Source: Deltaproteobacteria bacterium
GTDB taxonomy: Bacteria > Desulfobacterota > DSM-4660 > Desulfatiglandales > HGW-15
Assembly: GCA_016929815.1 (NCBI GenBank)
Contig: JAFGIC010000230.1
Coordinates: forward strand, 1 to 16,397
Reading direction: 5' to 3'
Length of the DNA stretch: 16,397 nt
Below are positions 1 to 7,527 of the stretch, piece after piece. Within the stretch, counting starts at the first letter, position 1; the number at the start of each line of letters is the position of its first letter. Both the position numbers and the translations under genes were made by a program. Below the pieces are notes generated by a model. The model saw only the letters and a program-made list of their open reading frames with translations, ran no database searches and was not told the origin of the DNA.

Positions 1-25
1 GCAAGATAATTATTATTGCGTGAAG

Positions 26-991
26 CTATTTACTGAGGAGATATTTATCTATCGGATCAATATCTATTCCGTTTTCTGTCTTCTTTTCGCCTGAGTCCGG
101 TCGATCTGTCTCCGGTACAATTTTACCTGAGACAACAGGCCCGCTGCCCGATGAGGAAGAGACATCCTCGGGAAATACCCTTATGCTGATCCTGCGGTTC
201 CTCGGGTCATAGGCGTCTTCCGTTATAAGGGGCTCCGTGGCGGCATAACCGGCTACCCTTATCAGCTTGTCCGGAGACATGCCGCTGTTTTCCAGTTCCC
301 TCCTTGCAGCAGAAGCCCGCTCGGTTGAAAGCTCCCAGTTGCTGTACTGGCTTCCCGCATAGGTTGCCGCATCCGTGTGACCTTCTATGGCTATCCTGCC
401 CTTTACATCCTTTATGCCTTCCGCGATAACCCGCAGGGCATTTTTCCCCTCCGAGGTCATATCCCTGCTGCCGCTGCTGAACATGGCGCTGCCGCCTTTT
501 TTATCCACTATCTCAATCCTTACGGCCCCGTCATATATATCAACCAGCACCTGATCCTTCATGTTGGCCAGTTTTTCCTCAACCTGCCTCTTCAGCTCTT
601 CCTTCAGCCTGTCAACAGGAGACTCCAATATCCCTGCGGCATTTATATTGCCCATTGGAGATATATCATCTGTAACAGCGCCATCCTGTTCTGATGCCTG
701 GTCTCCGGCATCCATAGTTTCCATGATCTCTATCTCGGATTTGATGACCTGGTTGTCCATCATCATGGATTGCCCGCTTTTTTCAAAGAGGCTGAAATAC
801 TTGAAATACTGCGAGACCCTCGCCCTCTTGTCCTCCGAGACCATGCTGATAAGCCACAGGAGCAGAAAAAAGGCCATCATGGCCGTGACAAAATCTGCGT
901 AGGCCACCTTCCAGCTCCCGCCGTGCGCGCCACCACCATGCCCTTTCTTCTTTACCTTTTTTATTATCGGCTGCGCCCCTGTTCCGCTCAT
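26..991 (-). CDS. motB: Flagellar motor stator protein MotB
   Basis: This is the stator B subunit. With MotA it forms the inner-membrane ion channel that drives flagellar rotation and anchors to peptidoglycan. The 321-residue protein has a short basic, Gly/His-rich N-terminus and a single membrane helix at about residues 28-49. That helix carries YADF with Asp33, the equivalent of E. coli MotB Asp32, the proton-binding residue. A linker (about 50-145) leads to an OmpA-like peptidoglycan-binding domain (about 148-272), with GHTDA at 204-208, NWELS at 218-222 and NRRI at 265-268. The tail after 272 is Ser/Gly-rich and charged. The start lies 6 bases after the motA stop, with an AAGGGGA ribosome site inside the end of motA, so the two are translationally linked. 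The E. coli-like Asp context suggests proton rather than sodium coupling, which is an inference. Confidence 0.96.
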   Translation of the reverse strand: MSGTGAQPIIKKVKKKGHGGGAHGGSWKVAYADFVTAMMAFFLLLWLISMVSEDKRARVSQYFKYFSLFEKSGQSMMMDNQVIKSEIEIMETMDAGDQASEQDGAVTDDISPMGNINAAGILESPVDRLKEELKRQVEEKLANMKDQVLVDIYDGAVRIEIVDKKGGSAMFSSGSRDMTSEGKNALRVIAEGIKDVKGRIAIEGHTDAATYAGSQYSNWELSTERASAARRELENSGMSPDKLIRVAGYAATEPLITEDAYDPRNRRISIRVFPEDVSSSSGSGPVVSGKIVPETDRPDSGEKKTENGIDIDPIDKYLLSK

Positions 992-997
992 ATTTTG

Positions 998-1861
998 TTA
1001 TCCCCTTGCCTTTGACTTCTTAATGGCCTCTTCAACTTCCATAAAGGTCGGCCTTTCATCCGCAGGAATGGTTCTCCTTGCCGTCTCAATGGTAATCTGC
1101 GGGGCCACACCGCCCTGGAAGGATACAAGGGCGGACTTGATGACATTAAAATAGATCTCCTCCTCCTTTGCCTTGTGTTCAAGGTTTGTGCCCATAGGAC
1201 CTACAAAACCATAGCAGGCAAGCACACCCAGGAAGGTTCCGACCAGCGCCGCGCCTATGTGATGTCCGAGCACCTCCGGCGGCTCACTGATCATTCCCAT
1301 TGTCAGAACAACCCCCAATACAGCCGCCACGATTCCAAGTCCCGGAAGCCCGTCAGCTACCTTGGCAATACTCTGAGCAGGGACTATCTTGCTGTGGTTC
1401 AGGGCCTCTATATCCGTTTCCAGGAGACTCTCAAGCTCATGTGACGGCATGCTGGCGGATATCATTACCCTCAGGTTGTCACATATAAAGCCTAGAATTC
1501 TGGGATTTGACCTGATTTTGGGATAACCGTTAAAGATCTCGCTGCCCGCCGGGTTGTCCACATCCGACTCAAGGGCAAGAAGCCCTTCCTTTCTTGTCTT
1601 CCAGAACACCTGATTCAACAGCATCAGGAGATCCATGTAATCTTCTTTTGTTACTGTTTCTGAAGAAAATAATTTGCCTATGTTTTTAATTACTCCCTGC
1701 AATACCCCTTTAGGCGAAGATATGATAAACGCGCCTGTGGCCGCCCCGAATATAATTACAAACTCAGCGGGTTGCCACAGGACTGAAAGGTTGCCGTGCT
1801 CCATAAGGTAACCCCCGATTATCGCGACAAAAACAACAATTATTCCTATGATTGTGAACAT
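998..1861 (-). CDS. motA: Flagellar motor stator protein MotA
   Basis: This is the stator A subunit, which surrounds MotB and contacts FliG of the rotor. It is 287 residues, near the E. coli length of 295. Key residues fall at exactly the E. coli positions: Arg90 and Glu98 in the cytoplasmic loop (the FliG contacts) and Pro173 and Pro222 at the channel helices (ADGLPGLG and GFVGPMG). Membrane helices are visible at about 2-20, 31-50, 170-190 and 201-221. The PilZ gene ends 48 bases upstream. The gap holds an 8-bp imperfect hairpin (1888-1908) beginning 2 bases after that stop, and then a GGGG-type ribosome site. No separate promoter is evident, so it is probably co-transcribed with the PilZ gene. 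The exact residue match supports the H+-type MotA class rather than the PomA class. Confidence 0.97.
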   Translation of the reverse strand: MFTIIGIIVVFVAIIGGYLMEHGNLSVLWQPAEFVIIFGAATGAFIISSPKGVLQGVIKNIGKLFSSETVTKEDYMDLLMLLNQVFWKTRKEGLLALESDVDNPAGSEIFNGYPKIRSNPRILGFICDNLRVMISASMPSHELESLLETDIEALNHSKIVPAQSIAKVADGLPGLGIVAAVLGVVLTMGMISEPPEVLGHHIGAALVGTFLGVLACYGFVGPMGTNLEHKAKEEEIYFNVIKSALVSFQGGVAPQITIETARRTIPADERPTFMEVEEAIKKSKARG

Positions 1862-1909
1862 TTATTTATTCCCCTGTCAAAGTAATGACGATTTTGCATA
1901 AAATTCGTC

Positions 1910-2488
1910 CTATCTTACTTCCTTCCATTCACTCTTCTGTATCATTTCCCTTTGTCTGCTGATCATATACGCGCTGAGGGCATTTCTCACCTCGTCACCC
2001 ATTTCAAAAAATTCTACCCCGACCTCCCATCTGGCTTCCAGGGTCTGGGTGACCCTCATTACCCTGCCGTAAAGGACCAGCCAGAAGCTGGTATTGGCCG
2101 TAATAAGTATCTTTATCTCCACACAGTCCTCCGGCTCAAAACCCTCATCACAGATCACTCTCATGCCGGAGGCGCTTATGGAAACCTTTTTAACCTGGAT
2201 GTTTGTCAGGCCCTGACTCGCCAGATGCATATTATCCATCAAAACAGTAAGCTTCCGGTTTATCTCCGTGAGCATGCGCCATAATACAGGGTTTATGGAT
2301 TCTTCCGGGGTCTCTTCAATGCCTCCCGGACAACCTATTCCGGACTGCAGCCCAGGTATGGTCTTTCCCATCATCTTTGCCGTATCCTCATCTATCTTCT
2401 TGATGGATGTGGGAAGCAGATCTTCCACCCTGAAGTATTCACGTCTTTCCGTTATCTTATTTTGAGTCGTTTTTGTCTGATCCTGCAT
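1910..2488 (-). CDS. PilZ-domain protein, probable cyclic-di-GMP effector of the motor
   Basis: This 192-residue soluble protein has PilZ hallmarks. An RRExFR segment contains R16xxxR20, and the second motif reads SISASG (103-108) in place of the usual D/N-x-S-x-x-G, so its first residue is substituted. A C-terminal beta-barrel segment (VGVEFF, 156-161) is followed by a helix (166-183). About 80 residues separate the two motifs, far more than in YcgR. That insert includes a predicted amphipathic helix (about 64-90, around EINRKL), as in atypical PilZ proteins with inserted coiled-coil helices. It has no YcgR-type N-terminal domain. Being directly ahead of motA-motB suggests a c-di-GMP-responsive motor brake or stator regulator. 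That role is inferred, and ligand binding is uncertain given the altered motif. The start is supported by AGGAGA 8 bases upstream. Confidence 0.85.
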   Translation of the reverse strand: MQDQTKTTQNKITERREYFRVEDLLPTSIKKIDEDTAKMMGKTIPGLQSGIGCPGGIEETPEESINPVLWRMLTEINRKLTVLMDNMHLASQGLTNIQVKKVSISASGMRVICDEGFEPEDCVEIKILITANTSFWLVLYGRVMRVTQTLEARWEVGVEFFEMGDEVRNALSAYMISRQREMIQKSEWKEVR

Positions 2489-2522
2489 ATGGCTATCTCC
2501 TGATAATGTTCATATTGGAATA

Positions 2523-2538
2523 TGCAAATTAAATGCCA
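2523..2538 (-). promoter_or_regulatory. Candidate sigma-54 (-24/-12) promoter for PilZ-motA-motB
   Basis: On the minus strand this reads TGGCATTTAATTTGCA. It matches TGGCA and TTGCA of the RpoN consensus with the correct GG-to-GC spacing. Only the two weakly constrained positions after TGGCA differ. The predicted start of transcription is near 2512, giving a leader of about 24 bases that contains the AGGAGA ribosome site. Flagellar genes are often sigma-54 dependent in proteobacteria. No activator site was identified, and upstream sequence runs into trpA within about 50 bases. Confidence 0.68.
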
Positions 2539-2589
2539 AAGGCCCGTTTTGCAGGATCAGGGCTAGAAGTATAAGGTTGGAATTATAAT

Positions 2590-3354
2590 CTAACGCAGAC
2601 TGCGGATAAAATCACCTACAGGGCCGATTCCCTTCTTTTCCATGATATCTATGGAGCGGGTGCCTATAACCGCAATCTCTGCCTTACCCTTGAGGAAATC
2701 TATGTCCGCCTTGTCCTTGATGCCGAACCCCACGGCAAGGGGCAGGCCCGCCTCCCTTCGGCACCTTTTCAGATAGTCCTCCAGTTCCTTCGTGAGATCC
2801 GTTTCCTTTCCCGTGACACCCTTCCTTGCTACACAGTATATAAAGCCCTTTGCAAAGGAGGCAATAAATTTCATACGCTCCGAGGTCGTTGTGGGAGAAA
2901 TGAGCATGATAGGTTCCATGTTGTGTTTCTGCATGGCAGCCAGGTAGTCCATCCCTTCCTCGGGAGGTATGTCTGCTATTATGGCGCCCTTCAGGCCCGC
3001 GCCCGCCATGGCCCCGGCAAACCTTTCCACCCCGTATTTAAAGGGTATATTGTAGTAGCTCATGATCAGAAAGGGAATATTGAACGACTTTGCAGCCCAT
3101 CCTGCAAGTTCCAGACATCTTTCAACTGTTGCCCCCTTTTCAATCGATCTCTGGCTCGCTTGCACGATTACAGGGCCGTCCGCTGTTGGCTCTGAGAATG
3201 GAATTTGCAGTTCCATGATATCGACCCCTGACTTGACCATTGTCCTGATTATCTCCATGCTCGCATCAAATGATGGATAGCCCAGCACAATATGGGTCAT
3301 AAGCAGGATATCCTTTTTCTTAAGTCCTTCTCTTATATATGATTCAAGCGCCAT
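2590..3354 (-). CDS. trpA: Tryptophan synthase alpha subunit
   Basis: This subunit cleaves indole-3-glycerol phosphate to indole and glyceraldehyde-3-phosphate in the TrpA2B2 complex. It has 254 residues from the chosen ATG, slightly short of the usual 260-270. Catalytic Glu48 and Asp59 match Salmonella Glu49 and Asp60, within MELQIPFSEPTADGP. Other family landmarks are ADIPPEEG, SPTTTSER, GVTG and GFGI. The sequence is atypical in several signatures: ELQIPFSEP rather than ELGVPFSDP, and GTRSID where GSAxV is usual. An upstream in-frame ATG at 3408 would add 18 residues inside trpB. The ATG at 3354 overlaps the trpB end by 11 bases, fits the family N-terminus, and suggests translational coupling. 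It is the last trp gene, and no strong terminator is seen before the motility promoter. Confidence 0.93.
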   Translation of the reverse strand: MALESYIREGLKKKDILLMTHIVLGYPSFDASMEIIRTMVKSGVDIMELQIPFSEPTADGPVIVQASQRSIEKGATVERCLELAGWAAKSFNIPFLIMSYYNIPFKYGVERFAGAMAGAGLKGAIIADIPPEEGMDYLAAMQKHNMEPIMLISPTTTSERMKFIASFAKGFIYCVARKGVTGKETDLTKELEDYLKRCRREAGLPLAVGFGIKDKADIDFLKGKAEIAVIGTRSIDIMEKKGIGPVGDFIRSLR

Positions 3355-4570
3355 AATCCCTCGCCTTTTTCTTGATAAATTCCATCCATGCGGGATCTCT
3401 GAGTGCATCCGCTATTAAAAATATATCCTTGTCGCCCCTGCCTGACTGGTTGATCAATATGATATCATCCTTTTTCATCGTGGGCGCTTCCTTAAATGCC
3501 TGGGCAAAGGCATGGGCCGATTCAAGGGCTGGGATAAGACCTTCCTTCCTGACTGTCAGTTCAAGCGCATCAAGGACCTCATTGTCCGTTGCCGCCTCAA
3601 AACGTACTCGGCCCGAGTCCCTTAATGACGCAAGTATGGGAGATACCCCGATATAGTCCAGCCCTGCCGCAACGCTGTGGGTATCGTTCATCTGGCCGTC
3701 CCTGTTCTGGAGAAAATATGTCTTATAGCCCTGTGCAATCCCTACCGTTGAATCCCGGTAAGCAAGTCTTGAGGCATGAAGCCCGGAGCCCGGCCCCTTG
3801 CCTCCCGCCTCAACCCCGATTAATTCCACCGGATCATCAAAGAATCCGCTGAAGATCCCCATCGCGTTTGATCCGCCGCCCACGCAGGCATAGACCCTTG
3901 TCGGGAGCCTGCCGGCCTTTTCCATTATCTGCCGCCTCGCCTCAGTTCCTATAATGGACTGAAACCAGGAGACCATCTCCGGAAAGGGATGAGGCCCCGA
4001 GGCGGTGCCGAGTACATAATGGGTGTTGTCCATATTCGCGGCCCAGTCCCTCATTGCCTCATTCATGGCGTCCTTCAAAATCCTTGACCCGGCCTTTACA
4101 GAGACAACGTTGGCGCCGAGACGCTCCATCCAGAATACATTCGGGCTCTGCCTCTCCACATCCACCTCGCCCATATAGACCGTGCATTCAAATCCGAACC
4201 TGGCGGCCATGGTAGCTGTGGCTACTCCATGCTGGCCCGCCCCTGTCTCCGCTATTACACGGGTCTTGCCCATGCGCTTCACTAAAAGGCCCTGCCCCAT
4301 GACATTATTGGCCTTGTGCGCCCCGGTGTGATTAAGGTCTTCCCTCTTGACATATATCCGCGCCCCGCCGAAATATCTTGTCAGATTTTCAGCGAAGGTA
4401 AGAGGGGTCGGCCTGCATGAGTATGAGGACAGAATCTCCTCATACTCCTTCCAGAACGAAGGATCGGCCTTGGCCTCTTCAAAGGCCTTTACAAGCTGCT
4501 CAAAGGTCGAGACGAGTATCTCAGGGATATAGGCCCCCCCGAACTCGCCGTAATATTTTGGTTGTAACAT
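3344..4570 (-). CDS. trpB: Tryptophan synthase beta subunit
   Basis: This PLP enzyme condenses indole with serine to give tryptophan. From the ATG at 4570 it has 408 residues, the normal TrpB1 length. The PLP lysine is Lys86 in HTGAHKANN, the catalytic Glu is Glu108 in AETGAGQHG, and the phosphate loop GGGSNA is at 231-236. The reading frame stays open upstream to an ATG at 4687, which would add 39 hydrophobic residues not found in the family. AAAGGAG 6 bases before 4570 fixes the start. Segments such as VERQSPNVFWM and LGTASGPHPFP resemble the E. coli-type TrpB more than the IRRQALNVFRM type common in many other phyla. It is separated from trpF by 305 bases of repeat-rich DNA and overlaps trpA. 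Confidence 0.96.
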   Translation of the reverse strand: MLQPKYYGEFGGAYIPEILVSTFEQLVKAFEEAKADPSFWKEYEEILSSYSCRPTPLTFAENLTRYFGGARIYVKREDLNHTGAHKANNVMGQGLLVKRMGKTRVIAETGAGQHGVATATMAARFGFECTVYMGEVDVERQSPNVFWMERLGANVVSVKAGSRILKDAMNEAMRDWAANMDNTHYVLGTASGPHPFPEMVSWFQSIIGTEARRQIMEKAGRLPTRVYACVGGGSNAMGIFSGFFDDPVELIGVEAGGKGPGSGLHASRLAYRDSTVGIAQGYKTYFLQNRDGQMNDTHSVAAGLDYIGVSPILASLRDSGRVRFEAATDNEVLDALELTVRKEGLIPALESAHAFAQAFKEAPTMKKDDIILINQSGRGDKDIFLIADALRDPAWMEFIKKKARDYGA

Positions 4571-4607
4571 ATAAACTCCTTTAAAATTAAAATTCAGGAA
4601 AGAGAAA

Positions 4608-4624
4608 ATAGTAATTAGTACTAT
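4608..4624. promoter_or_regulatory. Short inverted repeat upstream of trpB
   Basis: ATAGTA and TACTAT form a perfect 6-bp inverted repeat around a 5-base spacer, about 40 bases before the trpB start. It contains the half-site-like string GTACTA, but it does not match the E. coli TrpR operator overall. It could be a weak operator or chance in AT-rich DNA. Confidence 0.25.
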
Positions 4625-4681
4625 GCAACAATATAACTTTCTCATGAAAACACGGGAAAGGCTGTCATGAATAATTATTAT

Positions 4682-4782
4682 CGTCACCCCGGCGACCTGT
4701 CGTGCCGTAGCTTCAGCAAAGTCTGAAGGCCGGGGTCCACAAACGTAGAGAAACCTGGATTCCGGCCTTCGCCGGAATGACG
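4682..4782. repeat. MITE-like palindromic intergenic repeat between trpF and trpB
   Basis: This 101-bp element is bounded by 13-base terminal inverted repeats (4682-4694 and 4770-4782, 11 of 13 matching). Inside is a perfect hairpin CTTCAG/CTGAAG (4711-4716 with 4723-4728). Longer arms also pair, 4725-4738 with 4757-4770 (12 of 14). At the right end, ATTCCGGC/GCCGGAAT closes on a CTTC loop. The rest of the 305-base trpF-trpB gap is the purine/pyrimidine tract next to trpF and AT-rich DNA carrying the trpB ribosome site. The core TCCGGCCTTCGCCGGAATGACG type is reminiscent of dispersed short repeats in many proteobacterial genomes. No open reading frame is present and no target duplication is evident. 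Confidence 0.7.
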
Positions 4783-4817
4783 AAATGAAGCTTTAAATGT
4801 TACATGACACTAGACTG

Positions 4818-4880
4818 TCCTCTTTCCTCTTTTCTCTTTTCTCTTTTCTCTTCTCTCTATTCTCTTTCCTCTTCTCTATC
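4818..4880. repeat. Low-complexity pyrimidine tract (purine-rich on the minus strand)
   Basis: Apart from the A of the trpF stop region and one other A, the plus strand here is only C and T, built from loose CTCTTTT/CTCTT units. The trpF stop codon lies inside the tract. On the minus strand it is an AGAGAAAAGAG-type run. It closely resembles the tracts at 15562-15617 and 16031-16067 that flank the S23-type gene, and it ends in AGAGGA like the left one. Confidence 0.8.
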
Positions 4881-5490
4881 TTCCTAACTTCTCAAACAAC
4901 TCTCTTATCAGTGCATGATTCTTCTTGCCCGGTCTCTCCTCGACCCCGCTGCTGACGTCCACTGCATAGGGCTCAACCCTTGAGACAGCCTCTGTTATAT
5001 TTGAGGGTCCAAGGCCTCCCGCAAGGATTAAAGGAATTCCCGCGCCCTTTGCATCAACGGCCAGATCCCAGTTAAATGTCATGCCTGTGCCGCCTGCCGC
5101 CTTTTCCGAATAGGCATCCAGTAAAATTCCCCTTACCTTTCCCTTATAGTCCTCCAGGCCCCTGAGAGATGAACGATCCTTGACCCTGACGGCCTTGATA
5201 ACCCCTGGCATGAACCTTTCACAGATATCCGGAGATTCATTCCCGTGCAATTGAACAAGGTCCAGACTGCAGCAACTAATAATCTCCTGAATCCTCTCGG
5301 GGTCTTCATCAACAAAGACGCCCACGGTCTTGATAAAGGGTGGAAGCCCGCAAATTATTTCCCGGGCCTCCGGAGGCTCTATATGCCTGGGACCGGATGC
5401 AAAAATAAAACCCAGCGCATCAGCCCCTGATTCAACAGCAACCAGGGCATCAGAGTAATTTGTTATCCCGCATATCTTGACCTTGACCAT
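4876..5490 (-). CDS. trpF: Phosphoribosylanthranilate isomerase
   Basis: This enzyme isomerises N-(5-phosphoribosyl)anthranilate to CdRP by an Amadori rearrangement. The 204-residue single TIM barrel opens with MVKVKICGIT, putting the general base at Cys7. The general acid is Asp125 in GILLDAYS (Cys7 and Asp126 in Thermotoga). LDLVQLHG (77-83), the AGGLGPSNI phosphate loop (157-165) and VDVSSGVE (178-185) complete the signature. An in-frame ATG at 5550 would add 20 residues absent from the family, so 5490 is preferred, with a GGAG about 8 bases upstream. It is a separate gene, not fused to trpC as in enterics. The 148-base gap to trpC contains palindromic DNA, and its 3' end runs into a low-complexity tract. 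Confidence 0.95.
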   Translation of the reverse strand: MVKVKICGITNYSDALVAVESGADALGFIFASGPRHIEPPEAREIICGLPPFIKTVGVFVDEDPERIQEIISCCSLDLVQLHGNESPDICERFMPGVIKAVRVKDRSSLRGLEDYKGKVRGILLDAYSEKAAGGTGMTFNWDLAVDAKGAGIPLILAGGLGPSNITEAVSRVEPYAVDVSSGVEERPGKKNHALIRELFEKLGR

Positions 5491-5553
5491 ATATTTTCTC
5501 CAAAAACAACTGAGAATTAAACCAAAACGCCTTTGTGCCTTCCCCGACATTAT

Positions 5554-5615
5554 CTTCTCTTAAGAGGAGAAGGTGTCTTGTTTTGCTCCCCTCACGGCAA
5601 TACTGCCCTGCGTGA
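5554..5615. repeat. Structured palindromic segment between trpC and trpF
   Basis: The 148-base gap holds two inverted repeats: CTTCTC/GAGAAG (5554-5559 with 5567-5572), and nested GGCA/TGCC within TCAC/GTGA (5592-5615). It is followed by a G-rich run near 5628-5637. Neither hairpin has a following T-run in the operon direction, so these are not convincing terminators. They may be degenerate REP-like DNA or RNA-processing elements that set trpC versus trpF levels. No gene is visible in this gap. Confidence 0.45.
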
Positions 5616-5638
5616 TTCAAACAGGCAGAGGAGGGGGT

Positions 5639-6418
5639 CTATTCACTTCCGGCCTTTACTATCTTCCCTGTTTTTCCCTCTATATCAGTATCCCTCATCA
5701 GGGCCGATCCCACCAGGACTGCATTTATACGAGACCCCTTTAATGCACGCACATCACCTTCATCATTGATCCCGCTCTCACCCACGATTATACAGCCCTC
5801 GGGAATAAAAGGCGTTAAGCTGAAGGCAGTATTCATGTCTATCTCAAATGTATCCAGGTCGCGGCTGTTGATGCCGATGATGTCGGCGCCGCATTCCAGC
5901 GCCTTATCGATATCCGCCCGGTCATGCACCTCTGTTAAAGGGGCGGGCCCCATTTCACGGCAGGCGCCGATAAGTTCCTTCAACTGCCGGGCGGATAAAA
6001 TCCTTGCTATCAGCAGCGCTGCGTCAGCGCCATAGACGGATGCCTCTTCCACCTGTATAACATCTATTATAAAATCCTTTCGAAGGACAGGCAATGACAC
6101 GGCCATCCTGACTTGAGGGAGATAGCTTATATCTCCATGGAAGTATCTCCTGTCCGTAAGCAGCGAGATTGCAGAGGCACCTGCCCCTTCATAGATAATG
6201 CCTATCTTTTCAGGCTCTGCCTTTTCCCTGATCATGCCGGCTGAAGGGGATGCAAACTTTATCTCCGCGATCACGTTTATCCGTCCCGGCCTTGAGATCG
6301 CGCCCTTGAAATCCCGCACTGAAGAGACCTCGACATCAGGGTGCATGATCCCCTCCCTTTTCAGTTTCGCAACCTCCTTTTTCTTTTCTTCTATTATCTC
6401 GACTAATTTTTTATGCAT
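5639..6418 (-). CDS. trpC: Indole-3-glycerol phosphate synthase
   Basis: This enzyme closes the indole ring, converting CdRP to indole-3-glycerol phosphate with loss of CO2 and water. It is a 259-residue TIM barrel of normal length. Active-site residues line up with Sulfolobus IGPS: Glu52 and Lys54 in AEIKFASPS, Lys114 in LRKDF, Glu163 in LTEVHD, Asn184 in INSRDL, and Glu214-Ser215 in VGESGI. It is monofunctional, with no TrpF domain. The ribosome site is weak (AAAGG about 10 bases upstream), and an 83-base gap separates it from trpD, so translation is probably less tightly coupled than for trpE-G-D. Confidence 0.96.
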   Translation of the reverse strand: MHKKLVEIIEEKKKEVAKLKREGIMHPDVEVSSVRDFKGAISRPGRINVIAEIKFASPSAGMIREKAEPEKIGIIYEGAGASAISLLTDRRYFHGDISYLPQVRMAVSLPVLRKDFIIDVIQVEEASVYGADAALLIARILSARQLKELIGACREMGPAPLTEVHDRADIDKALECGADIIGINSRDLDTFEIDMNTAFSLTPFIPEGCIIVGESGINDEGDVRALKGSRINAVLVGSALMRDTDIEGKTGKIVKAGSE

Positions 6419-6501
6419 GGCGGCCAGCCTTTATATTCCCTATCCGCTGTTGGACGCCGGATGTTCAATGTTTAGCGTCCATCTTTTAATTGACTCACGG
6501 A

Positions 6502-7527
6502 TCAGCACTTACCCGTAAATTCAATAAGCCTTCCAAGCTTCTCGTATGCCTTCCCCGAGTCTATGGATTCTTCCGCAGTCTTTATGCCTTCCAAAATACC
6601 CGCGGACCTTCCCGCGGCAGCAAGGGCTGCCCCGCTGTTTAAAAGGACCATATCTCTTTTAGGACCCTTCTCTCCCCTGAGGATGTCCTTGAGGATCTTT
6701 GCGTTTTTGCCTGCGTCTCCACCGACAATGTCTTCCATGACCGCCCTTTTAAAACCGAACTCCTCAGGGGTTATCTCAAAGGTCCTTACATCCCCGTTCT
6801 TTAGATGAGATACCTTTGTGGGACCGCATATGCTTATCTCGTCGAATCGCCCCTCTCCGCAAACGACAAAGGCCTCCTTTGTATCAAGTCTTTTAAGGAC
6901 ATTTGCGATTTTTTCCGTCAGATCGACATTATACACGCCCAGCAGCAGCACGTCCGCTCCTGCCGGGTTTGTCAGGGGACCCAGGAGGTTGAAGACACTC
7001 CGTATCCCTGTTTCCTTCCTCGGGCCTGCCGCGTGCTTCATTGCCCCGTGGAACAGAGGGGCAAAGAGAAATCCGATTCCCGTCTCTTTGATGCATCTCT
7101 CCACATCATCGGCCTGGATGTTTAGATTAACACCCAGATTCTCAAGCACATCAGCGGCCCCGCACAGGCTTGAGACCGCTCGATTACCGTGCTTTGCCAC
7201 GGTAACGCCGGCGCCGGCTATCACAAAGGCCGATGTGGTAGAGACATTGAACGTCTTTGACTCGTCTCCGCCCGTGCCCACGATGTCAAGGATCACGCCG
7301 TCGGAGGATTTATGTCCGGACATTATCCTGTTCGCCTTTGCCCTCATGGTTATAGCCGCCCCTGCAATCTCATCAACCGTTTCACCCTTCATCCTCAGGG
7401 CAGCGATAAAGGCGCCGATCTGTGCCGGCGTGGCAATGCCAGACATGATCTCGTCCATGGCCTCTTCCATCTCTTTCTGTGTAAGGTCTTCCGATCTTAC
7501 GAGTTTTGAAATCACCTCTTTTATCAT
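6502..7527 (-). CDS. trpD: Anthranilate phosphoribosyltransferase
   Basis: This enzyme transfers phosphoribose from PRPP to anthranilate. It has 341 residues, normal for the monofunctional enzyme. The PRPP and diphosphate loop GTGGD is at 84-88, KHGNRAVSS at 112-120 binds anthranilate and PRPP, and the metal-binding Asp229-Glu230 lies in GRFDEIS. The usual GSADVLE anthranilate motif reads GAADVLE here, a conservative change. Its start overlaps the trpG stop by 4 bases (ATGA), indicating coupling. It is not fused to TrpG. Confidence 0.97.
   Translation of the reverse strand: MIKEVISKLVRSEDLTQKEMEEAMDEIMSGIATPAQIGAFIAALRMKGETVDEIAGAAITMRAKANRIMSGHKSSDGVILDIVGTGGDESKTFNVSTTSAFVIAGAGVTVAKHGNRAVSSLCGAADVLENLGVNLNIQADDVERCIKETGIGFLFAPLFHGAMKHAAGPRKETGIRSVFNLLGPLTNPAGADVLLLGVYNVDLTEKIANVLKRLDTKEAFVVCGEGRFDEISICGPTKVSHLKNGDVRTFEITPEEFGFKRAVMEDIVGGDAGKNAKILKDILRGEKGPKRDMVLLNSGAALAAAGRSAGILEGIKTAEESIDSGKAYEKLGRLIEFTGKC

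Noticed and set aside
1..25. Imperfect inverted repeat downstream of motB
   Set aside because: It is AT-rich with only about six matching positions and is cut by the window edge.
2539..2589. Terminator after trpA
   Set aside because: Only a 4-bp GCCC/GGGC pairing with a short T-run is visible; too weak to call.
4571..4687. N-terminal extension of TrpB looking like a signal or membrane segment
   Set aside because: The ATG at 4570 has an ideal ribosome site and matches the family N-terminus; the extension is an accidental open frame.
4818..4880. CRISPR-like array
   Set aside because: Units are irregular and low complexity, with no spacers of even length.
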